Under the pieces are notes generated by a model, which searched no databases, was not told where the DNA came from, and saw only the letters and a list, made by a program, of their open reading frames with translations. Positions 1 through 6,421 of a stretch of DNA of 13,914 bases are shown in pieces (within the stretch, counting starts at the first letter, position 1; every line of letters begins with the position of its first letter). Position numbers and translations under genes: made by a program. Source of the stretch: JAYODZ01 sp965660195 (GTDB lineage: Bacteria > Pseudomonadota > Alphaproteobacteria > RS24); NCBI GenBank assembly GCA_965660195.1, contig CBFHZM010000048.1, forward strand, positions 1-13,914, written 5' to 3'.

Positions 1-920
1 TCGATATAGCGGCCGCCCGTCATAATGTCGTTGCCGTCGGCACACATCATGGCGATGACATAATGCTCGCCAACCGCTTCGTCGCCGCTAATTTCAACCC
101 ATTCATTGGCCACACTATGGAAAACATAAGAGCTGTTTTCTTGCACAAAATCGCAAATAAAATTTGAAAACTCAGCCGCGTCGCCATTGAAGACTCCTGC
201 CATAACGGTTGCACCTTCGGCAAACAGGCTTGCCATAAGCTCTTTATCGCCGCGGTCAACAGCGCGGCAATAAGACATGCAAAGCTCATGAATGGCTATC
301 TTTGATAAGGCTCGATCAAGCGCTTGCGCGTTTTGCTCTTGGTTTGCAGATTGCGATCCCATGGCTTGGGTCTCCTTTGAACGAAGTGTCGATTTGTGCC
401 GTGCTTGCGCGGCGGCAAGTAAAACGCGCCCAGCATCGGCAGCACCATGACCGCCATAGGCGAGAAAGGTTTCATTGCTCGTATCTGGGTCAGCGCGGCC
501 AGCATTATTGGGTTTGTTTGTATTCCCCTCGAGGGAATAGATCCGCTGCACGAGACGCCACTCGCCATCACGTTTTTCGTGGCTGTCGAGGTAGCGTCCG
601 AAAACAACGTGCTGCGTCTCGGCATCCTCGACATAAGCGATGACATAAGACTCGCTCACCGCCTTATCGCCCTTGATGCGGATCGAGATATTGGATGTCC
701 GGTGTTGGGTTGGCCCGCTGTTTTTTTGCCCGGCCGCTAAGGCGGCTGTAAAATCTTCAGACGACCCAATAAAGGCGCCGTAATCGACATGTCCCGCCGG
801 GTGATAAGCGGACCCCAATAAATTCTCGTCGGCTCGATCGAGGCCGCGGCTATGATTTGCCAACGCCGTTTCAATCGCGTGTCGGTCTATGAGCGTTTGT
901 AAATTAAACACATTTTCCAT
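1..920 (-). CDS. Tandem-domain SnoaL/NTF2-like protein, 3' end cut by window edge
   Basis: An open frame on the minus strand runs from the ATG at 920-918 to the left edge without a stop (306 complete codons), so the C-terminus is missing. It holds two successive SnoaL/NTF2-like units. The first is about residues 8-132, with the opening helix LIDRHAIETAL, GLDRADENL, YHPAGHVDYG, a QHRTSNISI strand, and YLDSHEKRDGEWRLVQR near the end. The second is about residues 200-306, with IAIHELCMSYCRAVDRGDKEL, then FHSVANEWVEISGD and MTGGRY. A 60-residue low-complexity linker joins them. The fold is used by cyclases, dehydratases, ketosteroid isomerases and ring-dioxygenase beta subunits, so the exact activity is open. 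It is transcribed divergently from the Rieske genes. The ribosome site before 920 is weak; a GTG at 962 is a less likely start. The second unit has its own good ribosome site (separate entry). Domain family is confident from pattern; function is not assigned. Confidence 0.8.
   Translation of the reverse strand, partial: MENVFNLQTLIDRHAIETALANHSRGLDRADENLLGSAYHPAGHVDYGAFIGSSEDFTAALAAGQKNSGPTQHRTSNISIRIKGDKAVSESYVIAYVEDAETQHVVFGRYLDSHEKRDGEWRLVQRIYSLEGNTNKPNNAGRADPDTSNETFLAYGGHGAADAGRVLLAAAQARHKSTLRSKETQAMGSQSANQEQNAQALDRALSKIAIHELCMSYCRAVDRGDKELMASLFAEGATVMAGVFNGDAAEFSNFICDFVQENSSYVFHSVANEWVEISGDEAVGEHYVIAMMCADGNDIMTGGRYI
363..378 (-). promoter_or_regulatory. Internal Shine-Dalgarno before the second SnoaL domain
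   Basis: On the minus strand AAAGGAG lies at 378-372, nine bases before an in-frame ATG at 362-360 (residue 187 of the tandem protein, MGSQSANQEQ). The match to the anti-Shine-Dalgarno sequence is better than that of the upstream start at 920. The second domain could therefore also be made alone, or the two domains may descend from two adjacent genes that lost the stop codon between them. Whether it is used is inference. Confidence 0.5.
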
Positions 921-1084
921 ACGAAAATTGTCTCTTGCCGAGGGGAGCGTGTCTCCTGACACTATGGTTAGTAGAGCACCAAATCACAGCTGTTATAGTT
1001 TGATCTATTGTTTTGCTTTGGTCAAAACCTCTCGAAATGTTTGATGTTTCGGAAAGAAGGGCAAGACTGGCCGGAGGGGGCGGA
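921..1084. promoter_or_regulatory. Divergent promoter region between tandem SnoaL gene and Rieske pair
   Basis: This 164-base spacer must carry the promoters for both directions. It holds the imperfect palindrome ATCACAGCTGTTAT at 983-996, with a perfect ACAGCTGT core. A TATAGT at 994-999 could be a plus-strand -10 element, although no convincing -35 box lies at the right distance. A small inverted repeat, CGAAA/TTTCG, lies at 1033-1051 in the probable Rieske leader. ACCAAA at 978-983 and TTTGGT at 1017-1022 form an inverted pair. The stretch 978-994 matches one in the other divergent spacer of the cluster. The promoter role follows from gene orientation; the individual boxes are tentative. 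Confidence 0.5.
978..994 (+). promoter_or_regulatory. Candidate operator, copy 1 (ACCAAATCACAGCTGTT)
   Basis: This 17-base stretch agrees at 14 positions with 6343-6359 in the other divergent promoter region, including an unbroken nine-base run ACCAAATCA. It overlaps the ACAGCTGT palindrome at 986-993. Only these two copies were noticed, both between divergent gene starts of the accessory cluster. That it binds a regulator is inference. Confidence 0.4.
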
Positions 1085-2431
1085 ATGACGACAATAACGC
1101 GACATCCTCTAACGCTGGATGGACGAGATCCCAGCAACCTTCGTGGCGACCCGGTGACGGGAGATCGCTTCTATTCAAAAGAATTTGCACAGGCCGAATG
1201 GGATCACTTGTGGACGAAAATTTGGCATATCGCGGGCCGCTTGGCCGATATTCCTGAGGCTGGCGACTATTTGGTCCATAATTTTTTGCGCGAGTCGGTC
1301 ATTTGCGTGCGGCAAAAAGATGGAACGGTGCGTGCGTTTTACAATAGTTGCCGCCACCGCGGCATGCGATTGGTCAACGATAATGCCTCGACCGAGCATT
1401 TTTTCTGCCCTTATCATGGTTGGAAATATGATCTCGATGGTCTGCTGGTTGAAGCGCAAGACAGCGATACAGATTTTCCCCAAGGCTCGCCTTGCGGCAA
1501 ATTGCGCTTAAAAGAGCTGCCTTGTGATCAATGGGGTGGTTTTGTTTGGTACAGCATGAACGAGGATGGGCCGACTTTGGCGGAGTATCTCGAGCCGCTG
1601 CCAGATGTCTATGCCGCTTATCCTATGGATACGGCAGTTCGCGTCGCATGGTATCGCATCGAGATCAACGCCAATTGGAAATTTGTGACCGATAATTTTT
1701 CGGAGAGCTATCACACGCGCACAGCGCATCCGCAAGTGCCGCCATGGATTGATCAAGATGTTGCTTCGGCGCGGCATGAAATGTGGCCGCGGGGGCATGG
1801 CCGCACGGTTCAACCGATGCGCCCGTCATTGACTGACCGTCTGCCCGATGGCGAACCGCACCCCTATAAAATGATCCTCGAAGCTTGGGGTATAGATCCA
1901 GAGAAATATGCTAGCTACGAGGAGATGGTCAATCAGGGCTGGCTCGATCTAAAGGCGACGAAGCGGGCGAAGTGGAAGGAACGTGGGTATGTTCATTACG
2001 CGAATATGGATGATGAGCAACTTACCGATAGCCCGCATACAGTGATCTTTCCAAATGTAACAATTTCTTTCCTGCCAGATAATTTGGTGTTCTTCCGGTC
2101 GGAGCCGCATCCCGATGATCCTGAGAAGTGCTTCTTTGATTTATGGTGCATGGCTTTTCCTGTCGAGGGCCAAGAGATTGTTGAGTCCATTATGGCTGGC
2201 CCCAAACCTCTGCGCGAAGCAGCAGAATGCGAGCATCGCGTGTTTGACGGTGGGCGCGGCATCCCCGAGCTTGCTGGGCAAATTGTTTATCAAGATATGA
2301 TGCTTGCAGAAGATATGCAGGCAGGTATGCACAGCCGCGGATATCAAGACGCCTATTTGACTGGGCAGGAAACGCGGGTCAGATTTTTTCATGAAAAGTT
2401 AAATGACTATCTTGCCGGTCGTGAGCAATAG
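1085..2431 (+). CDS. Rieske [2Fe-2S] aromatic ring-hydroxylating oxygenase alpha subunit (first of pair)
   Basis: The predicted 448-residue protein is a Rieske non-haem iron oxygenase, using O2 and electrons from a partner reductase to hydroxylate or demethylate its substrate. The Rieske cluster ligands are C89, H91, C108 and H111 (CRHRG...CPYHGW). The catalytic domain begins near residue 180; its iron site is E207-x2-H210-x4-H215 within DNFSESYHTRTAHP, and the third carboxylate is probably in DMMLAED (404-410). Length fits the family. The ATG at 1085 has GGAGG seven bases upstream; an in-frame ATG at 1013 would add 24 residues that do not look like the family. It is followed after 19 bases by a paralogue, so the two are probably co-transcribed. 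No beta subunit, ferredoxin or reductase is encoded in the window. Substrate unknown. Confidence 0.93.
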   Translation: MTTITRHPLTLDGRDPSNLRGDPVTGDRFYSKEFAQAEWDHLWTKIWHIAGRLADIPEAGDYLVHNFLRESVICVRQKDGTVRAFYNSCRHRGMRLVNDNASTEHFFCPYHGWKYDLDGLLVEAQDSDTDFPQGSPCGKLRLKELPCDQWGGFVWYSMNEDGPTLAEYLEPLPDVYAAYPMDTAVRVAWYRIEINANWKFVTDNFSESYHTRTAHPQVPPWIDQDVASARHEMWPRGHGRTVQPMRPSLTDRLPDGEPHPYKMILEAWGIDPEKYASYEEMVNQGWLDLKATKRAKWKERGYVHYANMDDEQLTDSPHTVIFPNVTISFLPDNLVFFRSEPHPDDPEKCFFDLWCMAFPVEGQEIVESIMAGPKPLREAAECEHRVFDGGRGIPELAGQIVYQDMMLAEDMQAGMHSRGYQDAYLTGQETRVRFFHEKLNDYLAGREQ

Positions 2432-2450
2432 GATTTTAAGAGAGGAAAGC

Positions 2451-3782
2451 ATGTCTAAAATTGGTCTTCCCCGTGGAATTGAGCGTCCTGAGAAAAAGCC
2501 TGAAATGCCTCTCCGAGGCGATCATGTCTGCGCGTCGCGCTATACTGATGCCGAATATTTGAAAAAAGAGTTCAAAAATGTCTGGCACAAGACATGGAAC
2601 CTCGGCGGCGTCAGCTATCAGATGCCTGAGCCGGGTGACTTTTTAACAACTGAATTGGGTTTTGACTCCATTATTATGGTGCGTCAGGAAGACGGCTCTG
2701 TGAAGGCGTTTTTTAATTCTTGTCCGCACCGTGGTTCGCTGATCACAGAAGCGCCGGAAGGTCATGTAGCAAATTTTAAGTGCCCCTATCACGGCTGGGA
2801 ATTTGGCCGTGATGGTGTTGTCACGGCCGTGCCGGACGAAGAAGATTTCCCGCAAGGGAGCCCTTGTGGCAAACGGAGCTTACGTGAAATGCAATGCGTC
2901 GAGCGTTTCGGGTTCATTTGGTATAATTTTGATCCGAGTGCTGTTTCATTGGAGGCGTTTCTGGGTGACACAATCGTACAAGAGCTAGAGTCGTATCATT
3001 GCGAAAATATGATCCGCGTGCTCGACATTACCGCCGAGACAGATTGCAACTGGAAAATTATCACCGATAATTTCAACGAGGCGTATCACGTGAAAGAGCT
3101 TCATCCAGAGTTGATACCTTACATCGCCGCTGATTATGGCGACTGCCAGTTTGACATGTTTGCTGGCGGGCATAATCGAGGATGGTTTCCCTCCTTCTTG
3201 CCGTCTAAGGCCTATGGTAGTGATAAAATCGGTGAGCCACTAATCAGTATGGCTGCAGCGTGGGATATTAACTCTGACGAATATATTGGCCGCGATCGCT
3301 GGCGCGACATGCGGATTGATGTGCAACGAAAGAAGCTCGAAAGCGGTCCTTCAAAAGGCTTTAAGCATTACGAGCACTTGACGGACTATCAGACAACGGA
3401 TTACGTGATTTATAACATCTTCCCGAATAACGTGCTGACAGCTGGTCCCGACGGAATGCAATTACTGCGGCCGCGCCCACATCCCACCGATCCATCAATG
3501 TGTTATTTCGACCACTGGTGGTTGGTGCATCCTGTCGAGGGGCAAACCATGACGCCATCTCCAGCGGGCGGACCTGATCTGCCGGTCGAGGATGCAATGC
3601 ACGAATTCATTAAATATGGTGAGAAAACCCTCGGGACGACCGCCGACCAAGATTTGTCGATTGCAGGTGTGCAGCAACGCGGTCTCAGATCGGCCGGGTA
3701 TCAAGGTTATTATTTGCCGCATCAGGAACGACGTGTGCAACACTTCCATGAAGTCTTAAATGATTACATGGATGCGGAATAA
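2451..3782 (+). CDS. Rieske [2Fe-2S] aromatic ring-hydroxylating oxygenase alpha subunit (second of pair)
   Basis: This 443-residue protein is a second complete Rieske oxygenase, clearly related to its neighbour but well diverged. Cluster ligands are C91, H93, C111 and H114 (CPHRG...CPYHGW). The mononuclear iron site is E210-x2-H213-x4-H218 in DNFNEAYHVKELHP, and a carboxylate in TADQDL (397-402) is the likely third ligand. Both proteins share the DFPQGSPCGK stretch after the Rieske domain and the closing pattern of a phenylalanine-histidine helix followed by LNDY. The start at 2451 has GAGGA just upstream; the open frame extends 16 codons further into the previous gene without a better start. 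All metal ligands are intact, so this is not a decayed copy. Two active paralogues may act on different substrates or successive positions, or form a mixed trimer; the sequence does not decide. Confidence 0.93.
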   Translation: MSKIGLPRGIERPEKKPEMPLRGDHVCASRYTDAEYLKKEFKNVWHKTWNLGGVSYQMPEPGDFLTTELGFDSIIMVRQEDGSVKAFFNSCPHRGSLITEAPEGHVANFKCPYHGWEFGRDGVVTAVPDEEDFPQGSPCGKRSLREMQCVERFGFIWYNFDPSAVSLEAFLGDTIVQELESYHCENMIRVLDITAETDCNWKIITDNFNEAYHVKELHPELIPYIAADYGDCQFDMFAGGHNRGWFPSFLPSKAYGSDKIGEPLISMAAAWDINSDEYIGRDRWRDMRIDVQRKKLESGPSKGFKHYEHLTDYQTTDYVIYNIFPNNVLTAGPDGMQLLRPRPHPTDPSMCYFDHWWLVHPVEGQTMTPSPAGGPDLPVEDAMHEFIKYGEKTLGTTADQDLSIAGVQQRGLRSAGYQGYYLPHQERRVQHFHEVLNDYMDAE

Positions 3783-3792
3783 GTGCTGCGAC

Positions 3793-4797
3793 TTACAAAA
3801 CAACGATTGTCTTGCCGCGATTTTGGCCGGTGAATAATTTGCTGTAGCCTTTGAGCAGGTTTTCGATCCCGTGTGTCTCATCAAACGGCATATTGATTTT
3901 GCCGTCACGGTAGAGCTGTTGCAGTTGCTCGATCATGCGTGGCATATGTTCGGCGAAGTCGGGGGCCAAAAAGCCTTGGATGAGAAGTCGTTTCATGAGC
4001 ACTTGGTCATACTGCTCGGGCCTTGTGGGTTGGCCTTCGTAATCGCCGATCATACCGCAAACGGCGATCCGACCGTGCAGTGCCATATTAGCTAACGCGG
4101 CGTCCAAAACCGCACCGCCGACATTATCGAAATAAACGTCGAAACCCTCTCGGATAATGGCGAGACGACCTGCGAGGTCTGGTTTTTTATAATCGAAAGC
4201 GGAGACGCCGTATTCGCTTTCGAGCATTTGGCATTTTGTGTCGCCCCCAGCAATACCATAAACCTCGGCGCCCAAAGCCTTAGCGATTTGGCAAGCCAGC
4301 AGGCCGGTGCAGCCAGCGGCGGCAGAAACTAGAACGCGCTTGCCTGGCCCCGCTTGTCCAATTTCGGCTATCCCCCATAATGCTGTCAGAGCATTAAAGC
4401 CGATCGTGCCCAAATATTCACGAATATCGCCAATGCTAGGATCGAGTTTAGTGAGGCCTGCTTCGTCGGCCGAGACGATCGAGTATTCTGACCATTGTCC
4501 GAAGCCCCGTACCAGATCGCCGGCTTTGAAGTCGGGGTGGTTCGAGCTGTGGACTTCGCCAATGCCTAAGCCAGCCATGGGGTGTCCGAGCGGAATAGGG
4601 GGCATGTAGCTATCTTCGCGCGGCGACATCCACATCCGTGTTCCGGGATCGAGCGAGATATATTTATTTTTCACGATCACTTGGCCTTTTTCCGGCGTCG
4701 GTAGAATAGCCGTTTGCAGCGATAAGGCGTCGTCGTAATTGTCGCCCTCGGGGCGGCTATCTAGCCGCCAATAGCGATAACTAATCTCGGTCGTCAT
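3793..4797 (-). CDS. NADPH-dependent medium-chain reductase, CurA/prostaglandin-reductase type (copy A)
   Basis: The 334-residue product belongs to the zinc-free branch of the medium-chain dehydrogenase/reductase superfamily that includes curcumin reductase CurA and leukotriene B4 12-hydroxydehydrogenase/prostaglandin reductase; these reduce activated double bonds with NADPH. The N-terminal catalytic domain (about 1-125) contains YISLDPGTRMWM and GDLVRGFGQWSEY. The Rossmann domain has the nucleotide loop AAAGCTG (159-165), IAGGDTKC (182-189), where K188 is suited to the NADPH phosphate, and VYFDNVGG (221-228). The C-terminus LFTGQNRGKTIVVL is typical. The family signature usually reads DPYMRxRM, so the DPGTRMWM here marks a subgroup. 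It is the last gene of a three-gene minus-strand operon, 56 bases after the SnoaL gene, and its end faces the second Rieske gene across 10 bases. Substrate unknown. Confidence 0.92.
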   Translation of the reverse strand: MTTEISYRYWRLDSRPEGDNYDDALSLQTAILPTPEKGQVIVKNKYISLDPGTRMWMSPREDSYMPPIPLGHPMAGLGIGEVHSSNHPDFKAGDLVRGFGQWSEYSIVSADEAGLTKLDPSIGDIREYLGTIGFNALTALWGIAEIGQAGPGKRVLVSAAAGCTGLLACQIAKALGAEVYGIAGGDTKCQMLESEYGVSAFDYKKPDLAGRLAIIREGFDVYFDNVGGAVLDAALANMALHGRIAVCGMIGDYEGQPTRPEQYDQVLMKRLLIQGFLAPDFAEHMPRMIEQLQQLYRDGKINMPFDETHGIENLLKGYSKLFTGQNRGKTIVVL

Positions 4798-4853
4798 GGC
4801 GATGCTCTCTCTTTCCGTGGGCGTAGGTTAGATTGAAATCTTACGCGGCACTT

Positions 4854-5261
4854 TCACTCGCCGTGCAGGACGGTGAATTTGCGATGCGCGAAATACCATT
4901 GGCCATTAATTTTGACGCATTTATCGTCATATTGACCACGCGGACGAATTTCTGTTCCGTCTTGCATTACCGCAACTTCCGAGGTGTAGCACCGCATCGT
5001 GGCCGTATCGCCGTTGACCTCGATAAAGCCAGGCATCGCCATCATATTGACGAAAGGAAACATTTTCATCGCTTCGACCCAAGAGGACATGATGGCTTCA
5101 CGGCCCTGCAAGCCTCCCATATCGAGATGAGGTAGATCCCAGACAGCATCTTCGGCCCAAGTCTGGGCCATGGCCTGCTCGCTTCTTTGGTTCACGGCAT
5201 CGCAATAGCGCTCTAGCAGTTCGCGAATGGCGAGTTTTTCCTGAGTTGCTTTATCTGTCAT
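4854..5261 (-). CDS. SnoaL/NTF2-like domain protein
   Basis: A 135-residue single-domain protein of the SnoaL/NTF2-like superfamily, a cone-shaped alpha+beta fold with a hydrophobic pocket. The opening helix IRELLERYCDAVNQRSEQAM, the WAEDAVWDLPHL segment, the LQGREAIMSSW turn and the closing strands RGQYDDKCVKINGQWYFAHRKF match the family pattern. Members act as cyclases, isomerases or dehydratases or have no known activity. Position between two redox paralogues suggests work on the same intermediate, for instance a double-bond shift or water loss, but this is inference. The ATG at 5261 follows AGGAGG with a four-base spacer; a GTG one codon earlier would leave almost no spacer. It lies 25 bases after the upstream reductase gene and 56 before the downstream one, so all three probably share one transcript. 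Confidence 0.88.
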   Translation of the reverse strand: MTDKATQEKLAIRELLERYCDAVNQRSEQAMAQTWAEDAVWDLPHLDMGGLQGREAIMSSWVEAMKMFPFVNMMAMPGFIEVNGDTATMRCYTSEVAVMQDGTEIRPRGQYDDKCVKINGQWYFAHRKFTVLHGE

Positions 5262-5286
5262 CACCCCTCCTAGTTATATGAATTTC

Positions 5287-6288
5287 CTACAATTTTACGA
5301 TTGTTTTACCGATATTGCCGCCGGTAAATAATTTTTCATAGGCGACCAACATATTTTCGATGCCGTTGGTTTCGTCAAACGGGATCGTCAGTGTCCCGTC
5401 TTTATACATTGCGGTCAGCTTTTCGGTTAGCATGGCGCCCTGATCGGCAAAATCGGGCGAGAAAAACCCTTCGACGCGCAGACGCTTCATCAAAATTTGG
5501 TCGAAACGCTTTGGTTGTGTTGGGGCGTTCAAATAATCATTGACCAGGCCGCATAGCGCGATACGGCCATAAAGCGCCATATTGGGAAAGACGTCATCAA
5601 GTATTGGACCGCCGACATTGTCGAAATAGACATTAACCCCGCCTTCGACTTGCTGCAGTTTTTCGAAAATATTATCGGCCTTGTAATCGATCGCCTGAAT
5701 ACCGTATTGCTCGCGCAAGAAGTTACATTTCGTTTCCCCGCCCGCGATACCGATGACATTGCAACCAAGGTTTTTAGCGATTTGGCAGGCTAGAATGCCT
5801 GTGCTTCCGGCCGCTGCTGACACCAATACCGTTTCACCCGCTTTGGCTTGTCCGGTATTGACGATCCCCCAATAGGCGGTCCAGCCATTAAAGCCGAGTA
5901 CACCATGGTGTTGACGCAAATCGTCGATTGTCGGATCGAGTATCATCAGCCCCGACAGTTCGGCTGTTACGGTTGAGTAATCGGCCCATTGGCCAAAGCC
6001 GCGAACGAGATCGCCCGGTTTAAAATTGGGATCGTTAGAGGCATAAACTTCGCCAACGCCAAGCCCAACCATCGGGATGCCAAGCGGCAGGGGCGGCTGA
6101 TAGCCATCGGTGCGCGGCGTCATCCACATACGCGTGCCAGCATCCAATGATAAGTAACGATTTTTGACAATGACTTCGTTTTCGCCCGGCTCGGCCAGGG
6201 GTACCTCCTGCAACGATAAGGCCGATGCATAGTCGTTGCCTTCCGGGTGTTTATTCAGTTGCCAAAAGCGGTTCGAAATAGCACTCAT
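5287..6288 (-). CDS. NADPH-dependent medium-chain reductase, CurA/prostaglandin-reductase type (copy B)
   Basis: This 333-residue protein is a paralogue of the reductase encoded at 3793-4797; roughly half the residues look identical by eye, with almost no gaps. It carries YLSLDAGTRMWM in the catalytic domain, AAAGSTG (158-164) and IAGGETKC (181-188) for NADPH binding, YFDNVGG (221-227) and the C-terminus LFTGGNIGKTIVKL. It probably reduces a conjugated double bond with NADPH in the cytoplasm. It is the first gene of the minus-strand operon; AAGGAG lies seven bases before the ATG. Both copies have intact cofactor motifs, so they probably have different substrates or act in succession, but divergence after duplication without a new role cannot be excluded. 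Confidence 0.92.
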   Translation of the reverse strand: MSAISNRFWQLNKHPEGNDYASALSLQEVPLAEPGENEVIVKNRYLSLDAGTRMWMTPRTDGYQPPLPLGIPMVGLGVGEVYASNDPNFKPGDLVRGFGQWADYSTVTAELSGLMILDPTIDDLRQHHGVLGFNGWTAYWGIVNTGQAKAGETVLVSAAAGSTGILACQIAKNLGCNVIGIAGGETKCNFLREQYGIQAIDYKADNIFEKLQQVEGGVNVYFDNVGGPILDDVFPNMALYGRIALCGLVNDYLNAPTQPKRFDQILMKRLRVEGFFSPDFADQGAMLTEKLTAMYKDGTLTIPFDETNGIENMLVAYEKLFTGGNIGKTIVKL

Positions 6289-6421
6289 TTAATGTCTCCT
6301 TGACGTAAGACTACCCATAAACGGGTCTTCAATGTAACCTTGACCAAATCATAGGTTTTCAACGCCCGTGCAAGAAGGGATAGTTGTGTCAAAGCCATGC
6401 AGATATGGTCAGGGAGGAATT
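6289..6421. promoter_or_regulatory. Divergent promoter region between reductase operon and SDR gene
   Basis: A 133-base spacer between two genes that face away from each other. It contains a weak hairpin, AAGAC-TA-CCC/GGGTCTT, at 6307-6329. It also contains the inverted repeat AACCT-N12-AGGTT at 6336-6357, inside which sits the motif shared with the other divergent spacer (6343-6359). TTGACC at 6340-6345 resembles a -35 box, but no good -10 box follows at the usual distance. The ribosome sites at both edges are good: AAGGAG for the minus-strand gene, AGGGAGGA for the SDR gene. Confidence 0.5.
6343..6359 (+). promoter_or_regulatory. Candidate operator, copy 2 (ACCAAATCATAGGTTTT)
   Basis: This copy matches 978-994 at 14 of 17 positions, in the same orientation on the plus strand. 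It lies within the AACCT/AGGTT inverted repeat. The run TTGACCAAA (6340-6348) also recurs inverted in the first spacer as TTTGGTCAA (1017-1025). Joint control of the accessory units by one regulator is inferred from this and from position. Confidence 0.4.

Noticed and set aside
296..740. Several open frames on both strands (296-646 minus, 302-643 plus, 447-740 plus)
   Set aside because: They overlap the tandem SnoaL reading frame in other frames; compositions are not protein-like, whereas the SnoaL frame is continuous and patterned.
3783..3792. Terminator between the convergent second Rieske gene and reductase copy A
   Set aside because: Only ten bases separate the stops and no stem followed by a T-run is visible; termination must lie within the opposing gene or depend on Rho.
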